Shown: positions 20,260-32,387 of the stretch, piece by piece
Position numbering within the stretch: the first letter of the stretch is position 1
Layout of the letters: each line of letters begins with the position of its first letter
Assembly: GCA_037447655.1 (NCBI GenBank)
Contig: JBBHKE010003523.1
Location: 1 to 48,151 of the forward strand
DNA: 48,151 nt
From: Zygnema cylindricum
Taxonomy: Eukaryota; Streptophyta; Zygnematophyceae; Zygnematales; Zygnemataceae
Direction of reading: 5' to 3'
Made by a program: the position numbers and the translations under genes
The notes under the pieces: generated by a model
The model's database searches: none
What the model was told of the DNA's origin: nothing
The model's input: only the letters and a program-made list of their open reading frames with translations

Positions 20260-20560
20260 GTTGTGTATAGAGAACCTCTCGCCGATAATCGATTTATTGT
20301 CCGATGTATCAACAAGGCTACTATCGCAATAAAATACCGATACATCACGATAGGTTATCGGGTCTATAACTATCGCCATACCTTGACGCGTGGGTCCAAA
20401 GAGGCGGGGAGCTTTTGAATTTTTTTTGCAGCCCCTTCCGTATCAGCGTACGGGGGTATGGCTGATCTACCTGATAACTTATCGCAATATATTGTAATAT
20501 TATCGCGATATTAGCCTAGTCGATATATCGGTCCAGACCAATATATCGATGATTTATATG
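20260..20560. repeat. TATCG/CGATA-rich stretch
   Basis: Dense, irregular occurrences of tatcg and cgata on both strands (ccgataatcgat, ctatcgcaat, taggttatcggg, ctatcgccat, ttatcgcaata, ttatcgcgata, cgatatatcgg, atatatcgatg). This suggests a decayed inverted-repeat or satellite-like element. No gene. Confidence 0.5.
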
Positions 20561-21267
20561 TCAAGAAAACTTATGTATCAAATATCAACAAAAGGCTCTC
20601 GACACAACATTCCTTGTATGCATTCCTGTATACTGCTGTCCGCCGCTGCTTAGGATGTCACTGTCAAATGTTCGCATGAAAGTTCGATATTATAGAACAA
20701 GGATAGGTACTATGTACTGTATCCTTTACTTTGTACTGTATGTACTTGTACATACTTGACGAACATGCTGCAGAGTACATATCCTATTTAGGTCGAGATA
20801 CCAGTTTCGGAATGCAGAGTTTATCAAATGTTTCTGTTCACCATAGCTCATTAATCGGCTGTTTTTTTTGTCTCATTTCCCTTCCATGCACCTCACACTT
20901 GTATCGCACCAATCACATAGGAAGGCCTTTAATCTGTAAACTTAATAACATACAGTACGTCTTTTAAGTGCATTCGTCCGTTAGAAATACTTTTAGTTTG
21001 TACTAAGTCAAAAGTTTAGGATCGAGTCAAACAGAAGGATGATATAATTGTTATATGGGCGACAAAAGTAACAACAAAAACAATAACTGGTCGATGCATA
21101 CGTTAAAAAAAATAAACGTCAACTGCTTGATATGCTTGATATGCTTGATACAAGAAATTCCGGAGAAATAAACTATATTAAAAACGTGCGATCGTAAACT
21201 GAGTACATGGAAACAAAAGAAAAACATATGGATAGTACTTTCACATAAACAGGCGTAAGAGGAACAG

Positions 21268-21295
21268 GAGAGAGAGAGAGAGAGAGAGAGAGATG
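21268..21295 (+). repeat. (GA)n microsatellite
   Basis: About twelve GA units in an otherwise AT-rich region. Confidence 0.85.
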
Positions 21296-21954
21296 AGAAA
21301 AAACAACACAGCTTAAGATTCGCCACCAGACTAAACCAAACTAATATCGGAATTAAATTTACAAAAGCTTTTATTTTCTAAAAGAAGCTCCAATCTCAAG
21401 CTGAGTGTTTCTATCGAGACCCAAAAATATCAACCCTAATTCTGATTTCAACACGGGGAGAAATATATGCCTTAAAAAAGCCTCAAAAGTGACGCTTTCC
21501 CTTCCTTGTTATTACGATGTCAAAGGTTTATTTAAAAAAGAAAAAAGGGTTTAAAAACATGCCTGTCGTTTGTTTGGTTGGAGCATCACAACCACTTCAT
21601 GGCTATTATTTGCTTTCGACAAATAGAAAAAGACAAAAAAAAAATCAATCCTGTTTCCCAGAACCCGTTTGTCCCTGCGAAAACAAAAAGGGAGAAAAGG
21701 GAAAAAAGGAAAAAAAGGAAAAAAAGGATTAAAAGAAAAACGAGAAAAGGAAAACAAACATTTATGAGTGGTGAACCACAAATCTCGATCCTCGGAGAAC
21801 AGAGAAAGTCAAGACAGGCACTACAAGACAAAAAAACATATGCACTACTTACCAATGTGTTTGTATTTTCTGCCCAAAGACAAGTTAAAGTCAACATCAT
21901 CAAAGACCACCATGTACTGTTCCTAGCCATAATGCTTTTTTTCAGCCACTTAAA

Positions 21955-22092
21955 TCAACTTTTCTCCGTGCACACCTGTCCCATTTCTGTTTGGAGGTCA
22001 AAAAATAAAAAACTAAGACTCTTACCTTTTCATCGCAACCTTTGGATGAACAATTTGACAAGTGTGCACGGAGAAAGGTTAATTTAAGTGGC
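21955..22092. mobile_element. Short foldback element (about 138 bp)
   Basis: The left arm from 21955 reads gccacttaaatcaactttt then ctccgtgcacacctgtc. The right arm (22058-22092) is nearly its reverse complement. The loop is about 75 bp and the transcript would form a strong hairpin. A solo right-arm relative lies at 18066. No coding potential. Confidence 0.65.
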
Positions 22093-22494
22093 GGAAAACA
22101 TCAATGCTGATAAACCATACACGGTGTATAGCTGTAAAAGATGAATATTTCAACACCTCCAAAAACATCCTAAAAATCACGAAATTGTTTCTTAAAACTT
22201 ACACATAATTGTTTCTTGAACTCCGTGATGCTGTGAAACCCGGGGAAACTTGAAGAAGACAAATGTGCAAAATCATTAACATTACCAAAGAGATATAACA
22301 TTTATTGAAAATATTTGGATCCAGATAACAACAGGATCCTGCCGAAACTGTCGGAAAGATTAGTCACAATTTAAAATTGCAGAGGTCTTTCTAGTGCCAT
22401 TTTCCTATAGATCTTCCCTCACTCTCTGCCCATCCCCTCCCAAACCTCCTCCTCCTCCTCCTCCTCACTTCTCCTCTCCCCTCTCTTCCCCTCT

Positions 22495-22692
22495 CTAATA
22501 TCCTGTCCTCTTTTCTCCTCTCTCCTCTCTCATTTTTCTTCTTGCCCAAAGATTGGTTTCCCTCACCAGATTTGCATGTGGTGCCGTTGAATTTAATGTA
22601 CATTTCCACTTCCATCCAATCCCAGCTCGTCCTTTATTTCCATTTGCCTCCACGGGATCTTTCAAGCCTCCACTGCTTCCAAGTTGCTGCCC
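22495..22692 (-). CDS. Exon 8: second half of the G-patch, C-terminus
   Basis: After the acceptor ttctctcag at 22693 the frame continues GQQLGSSGGLKDPVEANG and then GRAGIGW, completing the G-patch begun in exon 7. The following 38 residues are basic and end at TAG (22497-22495). A possible donor lies after AGIGWKWK, so a further exon is not excluded. The downstream GA/CT-rich stretch would be 3' UTR. Confidence 0.75.
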   Translation of the reverse strand, partial: GQQLGSSGGLKDPVEANGNKGRAGIGWKWKCTLNSTAPHANLVRETNLWARRKMREERGEKRTGY

Positions 22693-25600
22693 CTGAGAGA
22701 AATAAAAAACCAGAAGAGAAGTATAAGAAAGCAAGTATTGTGAAGGAGAATGTATTATGATTTGACGTCATAGAGGTGTATAATAACTTACTGCCAATAT
22801 TGTGATTAGTTACTCCAATTACCTACCTCCAAATACCCGTTGCTCAATTGTGTAATGCGGCTCGCCACATTACCAATCAGAAATCTAGAATCAATTTAGT
22901 TTACTTAGTTTCCTTTACATTTTGTGTCAAAATGTAATGACAATGCTTATTTCTATCAGTGTCAAGGAAAAATAAGTGCAAAAGTGGAATTAATATCAAC
23001 AATATTAATTTACGGTAGCGTGATGTGGTCAATTACAATCCATAAACTCAGCTTTATTAAAAATCTACTACAAGTTTTGGTAAATAAACCTCACAACACT
23101 AAGAGCGATGGGCGGTGTAGTATTATAAGCAATGATTAAGAATGTGGATGTTTTGCATCAATGTCAACTGGCCCCATACATCAACATGTTCATAATCCTC
23201 GTCTACGAAAACCCTGTCAAAAACAAAATATTGATACGGGGATCAAAACAACCCTTGATGTTTGATACAAACCTCGTTAGAAATTTAGATCCCTACATCG
23301 CCCATCACTATCAAGAGTTAACTCCTCTAAATTATGTTTTACCACGTTCCTCATTATGGATATTAACACTAATTTATAATTTTGGGTCAAAAAAACCTTC
23401 ACTAGAATTGGCAATGTTAACACTATGAACGACGAAAGGTGTCAACAGAATAGATTTCAAGGAAAGAAAAAATAAACAAACTAAAAAGAAAATAAAACAT
23501 ATTACGTTCAAGGTGGTCAGTTTCTCCAAATGGGACTTCCCAGTTACTTTTTGAAGCATAAAAGCCTGCGAGTAGATAGAATAAATATGTGTAATGCATC
23601 ATAAAAACCTCCATGGAACTGTTTTTACTTCGCTGTTAAGTGTGCAAAATACGAATATGAATATCAACCTTTGGATCCTAGCGAACTACTGCAACAATTT
23701 TCAAGTTATACCTACCAAACAATAACAAAAGTAGAAACGGACATCATTCGATGTCCGTTCTCCTTTCCTATTGCTCACCTCTCGCCATCCCATATTATGA
23801 AGCACTTGTTTTCCCTTGTTGTCGTCTGAAAGCTTCTTATCCTTTACACTACCACCTCGGGCTACATCTTTTGACGAATCCCTTGAAACTCTTATTGATC
23901 CTCTAGATGAATCTCTCAACAAATCCCGTGTCAAATCCCTTTTTGAATCCCTTGTTGAATCTCTTTCCGTTTTCTCTTGCTTTCTCCTTTCCGTTGTTCT
24001 ATGCTCAGAGACAGAGCTTGTCCCATGAAGGCTCCGACGTTCAGCTGCTCGATCGCGATAATTCATCTGCATTCGGAGAAACTCCTCTTTTCAGTTATTG
24101 TTTTATATTGACTTTTCCACGACTTTGAATGAAAGATAATAACCGGTAGAGTCAAGCTATCATGCCAAAGATTTCAAGTACAGATGCAAAACATAGAACA
24201 ATGACATGAAATAAAAAAAATGCCAGAAATGACAAGATAGGAGAGACACCAAATCCCAGTACACGCAGATGAAATTATCCCCACAGGTTTTGTGTAAAGT
24301 TATGTTGAGGTCAAAGAGTATTTTGAAAACAGATTTGAAAGATGTCAATTGCAGAAAATACAAAGGTTTGTTGGCAACCACAGCAAAGATCGGATGGATT
24401 CGTGAAAACAATAAATTACGACCTCGAAAACTGCACAACATTTTTGAAGTCCACATTAAGTTACTTTTGATGCAAAAAAGTATTAAGCAAGCCATAAACT
24501 GGCTGACCAAACTCTCTCAACCACCATTCCTACCTCCTCTCGACATGCGAACACAGGAATCAAAAACCCAGAAAAAGGAAAAATCTGAAAAAGTCGATTT
24601 ATGTTCATGTGCAAAAGTATACTCGAGCAAAAAGAAGGCATTTATGTAAAGATTAATAGAGTCATAAAGTGAATCGCTATGAACGCTAGCAAATAATTAA
24701 TACCAGGACTGCTTTACTGTTGATAATTCTATTTCTGGTGTGAATGACGTGGGCGATGGTGAACCACACGTTTTGAAAAAGGCAATTACCATTGTACCGC
24801 GATTTTGTGTTCAGGAGACAAAAAAAAGAGGGACTAGATTAGTGTTATTATCATTGATAGAGATTCACTGTGCAGGTGGAATCTGGACAGGTGAAATCTG
24901 GACAAATAACAATACCTCTGATGAGGAGCTTCTGCCCTCCTTGGACGATACTCTCGCTGACTTTTCATCACTCCTCGACGACTTGTGAGACGAGGATTTT
25001 GAAACAACTTTCACAGGACCAGAGGGTAGTGATGATTTCTTATCTTTAGTCGAGCCACTGCTGACGGTACCATTCTGCGACAAAACAGAGAAACTTCTTT
25101 TGTTCTCATCAACACAACAAACTGACAGTCTAAAGAGGATAGCTGCGATTCACTGAAATTTTCCTTCTACCTCACAACCATCCATGGTCATTTCCGAGAC
25201 TAAGGTAAACGAACAATATCGACATCAAATTCATCACATGGATAAACCATGCAGTTAGCACAACTTTCAATCCTTTGTTACCTTGTGAAATGAAAACAGT
25301 GCTGTCTCCTCTTTTCCATGTGTTTTTTTGTTTTGGTGAAAGAACAGCCAAAAAAGTGAAAAACAGGGAACCCACTCAAGCTATAACCACAAAAAACTTT
25401 CAGTGGCCCAAATCCATTTATCCCAACTGCAAAATCATACTGAAAATTGTCAAATTAAGCGACAATCTTTCAAAAAAACTTAGGAAAACTAATGCTGGAA
25501 AAACCACGTAGACTAAAAACGCTGGGGGATACTATACAGATTGACCAAGGAAGTACTCTCACCAATCGTTTTGAAATTGCCAACAGCTGATCCTTTTGTA

Positions 25601-28600
25601 GTCCCGGATTCAAAATAAATGGCTTCTCTAGGATAGGTCCCATATCCTTTTTCACCACTTCTCCATATACCTTACCATCTTCATTCAATAGAGGAGGAAG
25701 ACCCCATGACTGTGTGGGATTCAAAACATTACATGTGGCGTTGTTCACAGCCAATGCTGCCAAATAGCTATCGCTCGGTTTCCGAAGTCGATATACTTTT
25801 CCTGTCAACTCAACAGTAAAACAGGTTTGAATAAAGATTTAATGGTAAAGACTAGTCGAAGACACTTTTGGATGAAGACTAAGCAACAAAGACTATTCGA
25901 GATTACTATTTGGATAAACAATGATTGATAGAACTGTTTGAGACTTTCACTTTGTTGTATCAAGACGAAACATGAAGGAAACAGCAGGAGTAAGTATACG
26001 GCCTTTTATAAATAAAATGACTGCATGGGACCTAAAAGCATCTATGGCAAGTCTGATTTGCCCTAACAACAATATCTCCAATGGAACTACATATTTAAGG
26101 AAAAAAAGATCCATCACCAAATACAGCAGATAAAATGCTATCTAGAACTCTCAAAATCAAAAACCCAGTTTTCCATAATCCATAGTAACTCCAAAAAAAC
26201 CTTCTGAAAGGTGAACTCTACCTATATACGTAGCGAACATGATCGTGCATATGAGTTTCCAAGTAAAAACAAGCTGTAATCTCCCCATTGCAGACATCCT
26301 CTCTCCTACAATACGACCTTCATTTTTCTTCGTGCTTCTTTTTCGTGTTTGTTATTTACTCACCAGTAGAGACTCGAACCAGATCACCCTCCGCTTCCTT
26401 TACTGTCCCAGTCTTTATTAGACCTCCAGATGCTCCCAATGACGGATGCAACATTCTTGCGACCGGTGCAACTCGGCCAGTTAAGGACCAACCCTTTTTA
26501 TTGTTACTTCCCTTTGTTGCCACTCCCCAGTCCCACAAATCTGTAGCCCCTAACGTTTTTGCCTTATCTGAAACGACAGTAGGGGACGACAAGGACGCGA
26601 CACCGCCTTCAAACTGTGACAACCATTCGGTCATTTTTCGAGGCTCTGGAATAGGATTGCCCCCTTGTACATCTGAGCCGTTGACATTTGGTATACCTGA
26701 GGTGACGTCACGTGACATCTGATAAGATCCTGAATCAAAAGTCGATGGAGGTTCACCACAACTATCCTGTATAGCTCCTGTATTGTGGGTCCCATCAAAA
26801 GTATCACAAGCCACACGGTTTTCCAGTGTACTGTAAATAGTACGCCATTCCTCTTTATGACCTTCAATTGTTTGTTGTACATCGAGAGTCTCATGCCCAT
26901 TCGTTTGACTCCGACTGACCATGTTGGGCAGAAACCTGTGTCCTGCCTTATCTATCCATACCCAACGACTAGACTCCCACTTCCACCCTCCTTGCAGTTT
27001 CCTGTCCACAAATGCTTCATGGGTTGGTTGCCCACTTTGACTGACCGATGGTTGTATTTCACCATTGTGAGTCTCAGAGTTATGGTTTGCAGTCTCTTCA
27101 GGCTCGTCAGCAATTTCTCCTTCCTCGAGCTCCTCGTCCGGAGACTCAACTTTCGTTCCAATCTTACCAGCCTCAAGAAGAACATAATTTTGATCCGATT
27201 GCCCTTCCTTCTGCTGCTCTCCTTGGCTGCTTGCCGCAGTTCCTTGATTACATAAGGAAGCATAAACTGCCCCGTAATACATATACTGGCCCGGGAGTCT
27301 CGATGGTGTTTCTTGACACACGTCAACTTTTATTTTCTGAGAGGGGATTGGCTCACCTACTGCATTCTCATTCTCATTTTCTTGCCGCAGAGCAGCAGCC
27401 CATGCCTCAGCTCCTGGAACTGTGCCATACATAGAACCGTTGTTGAAGCTCCCAAACGGAGTGGAACCGTACTTTTGGTGTTTGATGTGATTCTTTCCGG
27501 GCTGCAGGAAGTTTTCGATGAGAGTATCTTCGACCCTGCAAATAAATGGCGACCCAAAGCAGCCCAATCAAGACCCAACACAAAAAAAAATCGTCAAAAA
27601 AAAATCGTCGAAAAAAGAAATCGTCAACCGCCCGAAAGTGGCACAAGATATCGAGCAAAAATTTCTGTACCGTTGCAATGCTGGAAGTACACCATGTATT
27701 GTTATTAGCGTCAATGACGCCATAGTGGTGCCCCTAAACCCCTCAAACCACAATAACAGCAATCGTTTTATTTTTTTAACGCTAATTCTTTAAACGGTTC
27801 AGAATCAGCCATGTCATTCGGAACTGAATTAGGATTAAAAACACTGATATAAACCTCAAGCATATAATTTTTTCACTTCAATAACCATTCACAGTGTATC
27901 TTCGCACACAGGTGCAGATTATATGCACACAAAAACCCAAAACCGTCTTTGATAAACCCCGCATGATCGAGCCAAAAGAAAAGCGTGAACTCAAACAAGT
28001 CAAATTTAAATAGTATATAACAGAAATCTGGTAAGGAAAGGGTGGGCCATTCTCCAATTATGAGGTGAACTCAGCTCAGTTTTCACCTCCATATTTCGAA
28101 AACTCTTTCCCTACCACCAACTGCACCCTCTCAGAAGAAAAGAGTACATACCAGTTTTGTCTCCGGTGTAAGGTTTCCTCCTTTCCTATCCCTGGTTCTC
28201 CCTTGAGACCAGCACCTTCCTCAAGCTCTTCTACGACAGAATTCACCGGTAGTGGATGCTTTTTGGACTCATCCACTACATATATTTCAGAATTCCCACT
28301 ATCTTTGCAAATCTCCCTACCACTTTCATTCCTACTATTACATCCAGGCAACCCAGGAGTTCCTGAAGGAGTCTCGGGAAGGGTTTTACCATCATTAGAA
28401 GAAGAGTACAGGACCCAAGAACACCCATCCCAGTAGTACCATCGGTGTTCAACAGGGTGAAAATACCATCCATTGTTGCTTTCCTGTATAGAAATAACAC
28501 TTCCCGGCAATAACTGGTTCTGGCCTGAACCTGAACCTGAACCTGAACCTAAACCTGAATCTTTTGGAGCTGCAAAGATAAGTGCCCGTTCCATTTCAGT

Positions 28601-30730
28601 TTGACTACCATCCCCTCCAAGGATATTTACGGAAGGTTCTACGGTTTTAGAAGGACACGTGTCAAAACCTTCAGGGCCACTACTGCTAGAAGGACAAGCT
28701 GATTCTTGTTCGAGACAGAGGCTCTTTATTTTCTCATAATCGAAGGGTTCATCCAAAAGGTTTCGATAAACATCTTGAGACAACATTTCAGAGCACTTTT
28801 TTATGCAATCGGCCTCCTCTAGTGAAATGTCCTCCAAAATTGAGTCATCCGTAAATAAAGCACGAATACAACCATTCTCTTCACGAACTGATTCGATCTT
28901 TTTCACTGATAAACCCATTAAGCTTTTCGCATCCTGACTGTGTGAACCCATCTCTTCACAAATGTCGCCAGTATACACATGATATGCACTCGTATGGGGA
29001 TTAAAAAACCAGAACTGTTGCTTTGTATAATCATAATGCCATCTACTACAGTCATATGTAGAAAGTTGTCTTTCAAATGCAATAGAATCGGAATGTTCCA
29101 TGTAGTTCACACTTTTGCCATGTTCACTTTGCCAGTCCTTCCTGTTTTCTGGAACGCTTACAGCTGCAATATCCATCTCATATGTGTCCCCTTGCTTTAT
29201 GGAGACTCCAGATACTGGAAAAGGCAATACTCCAGCTTCAGAACTATCTTCCTTTCCAGGACCAATCCCAGAGCTATAAGGAAAAGCTTGAAGTGATTCC
29301 TTCTTGCGGTCCAAGAGCACACCGAAGTCAACTCCAATGGGGCCATTGCATCCCTCAGTCTGATTGTTCGTATCTGCAAGTTTCTTGACATTCCTGTGGT
29401 CCGGGTTTGCCTTGTCTAATGCTCCATTGGAATGCTCATGGCTTTCTTCCTGCTCATCTGCCTGTTTGTTTTCTGAATTATATATTTCAGAATCGGGAGG
29501 CAGACTTCTTACGACCATGGTTTCTATAGAGGATTGATTCAATGCCGTTTGTTTCTCTACCACACTGACTCCATTTCCGTCAGAACAAGGTTGCCTACAT
29601 TTCTCTGTATCCTTGTTAAGTCTCATTTCAACTGTATGACAATCATGCTCCACTTTTTGAAACTTTGATCCCGGTACCTCCACTGCTAATCCCATACGCC
29701 TTTTCCTACCATTGAACCTGTTGCAATCCACGGCAAGTTCCATTCCAGTAACAGCTTCATTTGCATTTATGCTTGCTTCTGGCTCCCGAACTGATTCTTC
29801 TTCATTTTGTCCTCCAACTGATTCTACTGATGACTGTGCAGTTTCCTTCTCTTCCCTGGTGCCCAGACAATGTTGAACGTCTTCTTGAGAAGAAACAAAG
29901 AGTTGACTTCCCTCACCAAATACAGTTACATTTTCTAGTTTCGCTCCAGTTGTGACCATTAAGCGTTGCCTGCAAAAATGTTGCACAAATAGTCAACATA
30001 GCCCTAAGTCTGGACCCTTAACTACAAAATCTTTAAGTGAAAAATGGTTCCGATAGGCTACAAAGAATGCATCAAAGAGTGGCCAGCAAATCCACATTCA
30101 AAAGATGAGAAATGAAAATGAAACCTCATCCTGAACAGAACTCCTGTGGTGAACGCAAGTTGAGCAACATCCTAACCCAGACAAACTGAATTTAAAAGTA
30201 GTGCTGATGCATAGAAACATCATGTTACTATCCTTCTTCAAGAACCGTAGAAGACTTTCATTTATTTGCACACCATTTGAGGAACTGTAGCCCAACTCAA
30301 TCAGGATCGCAGGTGCAATATCACATGGGAATGAAATAAGAAAACTAAAAATAGAAAATCCAGTCATACGCAATAACATGCTGGTTGAAAAAATGGACTG
30401 AGTGGAAATCGCTCGAGAGAGTTAATTCAACAGTCAGTTGATGTTGAAACTCTTACTCTAGAATCACCAATCGGCTCATTATGGCAAAAAGCAATTATTG
30501 TCAGTATGTTTAACAGTTTGCATCATCAGAGTCTCAGTCAATAAATGAAAGGAAAAGTGACCTCAAGATTGTTACCTCATTTCATCCTCATCGGATGCCT
30601 TTGCGTCGACAGCGATATCACTACCAGAGTCTTTTTAAAAAAAAAACATAAAACCATATAGTTTAATTAAAAAAATGGAAAAGAAATCAAAATCAAAAGA
30701 AGATTAAAAGAAGTATGTACTTGTATCCAT
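22495..30730 (-). CDS. OCRE-like/G-patch RNA-processing protein (8-exon gene)
   Basis: Joining 30730-30721, 30630-30576, 29969-28152, 27535-26364, 25801-25563, 25074-24916, 24066-23779 and 22692-22495 uses GT-AG junctions throughout, keeps phase at every join and gives 1312 codons plus TAG. Domains: basic NGRKRR patch (about 108-115); aromatic OCRE-like segments (about 332-357, 522-545 and 810-832); acidic ELEEGEIADEPEE (about 763); RD/RS-rich region (about 1176-1222) after YRDRAAERR (1154); and a G-patch (about 1232-1274). OCRE and G-patch domains occur together in AGGF1 and in RBM5/RBM10 and plant SUA, nuclear RNA-processing proteins. The YRDRAAERR-to-GWREG order fits both groups. I see no RRM, RanBP2 zinc finger or FHA domain. 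A role in pre-mRNA splicing is inferred. The 5' end is the least certain part. Confidence 0.82.
23779..24066 (-). CDS. Exon 7: RD/RS-rich region and first half of the G-patch
   Basis: Begins after tgcag with MNYRDRAAERRSLHG. It then has about 45 residues dominated by Arg, Asp and Ser (DSTRDSKRDLTRDLLRDSS), typical of spliceosome-associated proteins, and ends NKGKQVLHNMGWRE at a GAG|GTGAGC donor, phase 0. Confidence 0.82.
24916..25074 (-). CDS. Exon 6: Ser/Lys-rich linker
   Basis: 53 codons from acceptor tcgcag to donor GAG|GTATTG, phase 0 at both ends. The peptide is Ser/Lys-rich (KVVSKSSSHKSSRSDEK), consistent with a disordered linker. Confidence 0.75.
25563..25801 (-). CDS. Exon 5: conserved-looking GKVYRLRKPSDSYL segment
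   Basis: The acceptor tgacag and donor TTG|GTGAGA give a phase-1 start and phase-0 end. The encoded GKVYRLRKPSDSYLAALAV and SWGLPPL residues look like an ordered, conserved motif, but I cannot assign a named domain. Confidence 0.8.
26364..27535 (-). CDS. Exon 4: EEGEI motif and Trp-rich segment
   Basis: Starts after ttatttgcag and ends at a G|GTGAGT donor. Encodes 390 residues, including ELEEGEIADEPEE and the aromatic segment GGWKWESSRWVWIDKAGHRF. Joining to exon 3 forms a TGG codon (TG+G), which supports the junction. The remainder is Gln/Glu/Asn/Ser-rich and probably disordered. Confidence 0.85.
28152..29969 (-). CDS. Exon 3: large exon with two OCRE-like aromatic segments
   Basis: From acceptor tttttgcag to donor TG|GTATGT. 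Encodes about 606 residues, mostly acidic and Ser/Glu-rich, with the aromatic segments WHYDYTKQQFWFFNPHTSAY and GWYFHPVEHRWYYWD. A short Gly-Ser repeat (GSGSGSGSG, from a 6-bp DNA repeat at about 28524-28555) lies between them. A basic GRKRR patch near the start could act in nuclear import. Confidence 0.85.
30576..30730 (-). CDS. Exons 1-2: probable N-terminus (two short exons)
   Basis: Exon 2 (30630-30576) encodes an SDI...ASDEDEM acidic stretch and ends ATG AG|GTAACA; AG plus the first base of exon 3 makes an Arg codon. A 10-base coding piece upstream (30730-30721, ATGGATACAA|GTACAT) joins in phase and provides an ATG. Exon 2 has a weak acceptor (aaaaag). An alternative 5' exon at about 31632 cannot be ruled out. 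Confidence 0.5.
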
Positions 30731-32387
30731 GCAGTCTAATAAAAAAGGTGAAAACAATTCAACCTCAAAAGAAAGGTAAAAGGAAGATGTTGCATTAATT
30801 AGTTTACCAAATAAAAAATCCTACCCCTTACCTATTTAAACCACTTTAACAAATCTGCTAGATGTTTACACATAAGGAAAAACGTCTGCTACAGAGAAAC
30901 CCAGGATAACAACAACAAACTAAATTGGAAAGCAGATCATGCCTATCATTCTTAATTGAGAGGAAACATAATTTCAGGTTGTGAGCTACCTCCAACTTGA
31001 GGAAAATAAATAACCCCAGAAAATTGTTTGCTTTCATTCTTGGAATAAATAAATTTCAAAGCCAAATAGTAGATTCAAGCAAAATATAGTTAGCTATAAG
31101 TATTCCAATTGAACAATATTCTTCTTTCAATTCGTTATGATTGATTCCTTTTTTTCAAAAAGTTTAAAATCAACACAGAGCCAGCTCCAGGAGTACCAGG
31201 ATTTCCCACTGTTTCCGATAATAAAAATGAAAAAACAAGGGCTAAAATTAGACTTACATTCTAAAATAGCATCCATGAGAATAGTCGACGTAAACGAAAG
31301 CCAAAAAAAAAAGTTGCCACGATGATTGCTTCACTACAGAGTGACCTTCTCTTATAGTTTATATCTCTTATAATTTATGGCTCCTATAGTTTATGCCTCC
31401 ACAATTTATGTTATTCACTGCCAGAATTCAACTCCAGTCAGCAAATCTAAACTGAGCCATTCAATTTTGTTCAAAACTGACCAAAAAAATTGCATAGAAA
31501 GTCTGCACTTCCGAACAGAGCTAGAATTCAGAAATTAAGCAGTACCATTCCTAAGGAGAAAGTTATGACATGGCTGTGCATGCGAGAAAAGTCCAAGCAC
31601 TTATTCACTGGCGGATCTCCTTCAGCAGCCATGGCTGAATATCCAAGAGGGGCATCCTAATCCGTACATGTACGGCAGTGCGCAGGCGAAATAGACAGCG
31701 TAGATCGGTTGCTGGTTACATTCATTCCGAAGACAAAATAGCCGTACAAATTGTGTGCGGCTTACTTAGCAATTTCTTAACAGCAGGCTAATTGAAAGCG
31801 GTTTGTTATGCTGCAGTCAATCGGTACTAGCTTGGTTCAGTGAGACTAATCAACCTAGGACACGTGTCAGAATGTCACGAGAAAGAGTGCTTAGATAACT
31901 TTTCGAGCATGGAGAATCTTTTTTTGGTGTAAACATTTTTTTTGTACTTTTGCATTGTCGTACATTTTACCACGCATGCACGGTGTTGTGCAGATTTGAT
32001 TCCGTAAGCACGAAGCTACAGTACAGTACAGTCAACTGTACGACTTTTTTTTTGCGTCGCTCGGCAATATTAGAGCTGTCATTGAATATTCCGATTGTGA
32101 TCTATGTAGTACTGATAGTATGTACTGAACTGTAGCGAGCCCTGGAAAGTCAATCCTTTTGCAAACTGGAAAGTCTTCACTTAACTCGGCACAGCTGTCC
32201 TGCACTGTCTGTGAAGCTGTAGCCTGTACTGCTTAGCACGAGAGAAGTTAAAAAGCATGTAGCATAGTGCGCCGACTGTGGGGCTCGAACCCTACTGTAG
32301 TATCCACTTAACAAGTCACAACTGTCCTCCACCGTCTATAAAGCTGACGTCTGGACTGTTCAGAATTCAAAAAAAATACTCGCTCGA
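30731..32387. other. Upstream region of the G-patch gene, no gene seen
   Basis: AT-rich sequence, probably containing the promoter and 5' UTR of the minus-strand gene. A CACGTG lies near 31861 and repeated tacagtacagtacag near 32018. A tRNA-like B-box (reverse complement ggttcgagcccc) at about 32281 lacks the rest of a tRNA. Confidence 0.35.
31530..31632 (-). other. Alternative first-exon candidate
   Basis: On the minus strand an ATG at 31632-31630 sits in the plant-like start context gccATGGCT and opens a 34-codon frame (MAAEGDPPVNKCLDFSRM...). No GT in it gives the phase needed to join the exon-2 frame. It could be a separate 5' exon in an unseen splice form, an upstream ORF, or chance. 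Confidence 0.25.

Noticed and set aside
20230-20280. LTR retrotransposon polypurine tract and LTR start (aaagggtgggagactgt)
   Set aside because: No gag, protease, reverse transcriptase, RNase H or integrase similarity next to it and no second LTR found.
24269-24649. Plus-strand frame of 126 codons
   Set aside because: Lies in an intron of the minus-strand G-patch gene; no domain or splice support.
26785-27434. Plus-strand frames antisense to exon 4
   Set aside because: Shadows of a well-supported coding exon on the other strand.
32270-32300. tRNA gene suggested by ggttcgagcccc
   Set aside because: Only a B-box-like string; no acceptor, D-arm or anticodon arm around it.
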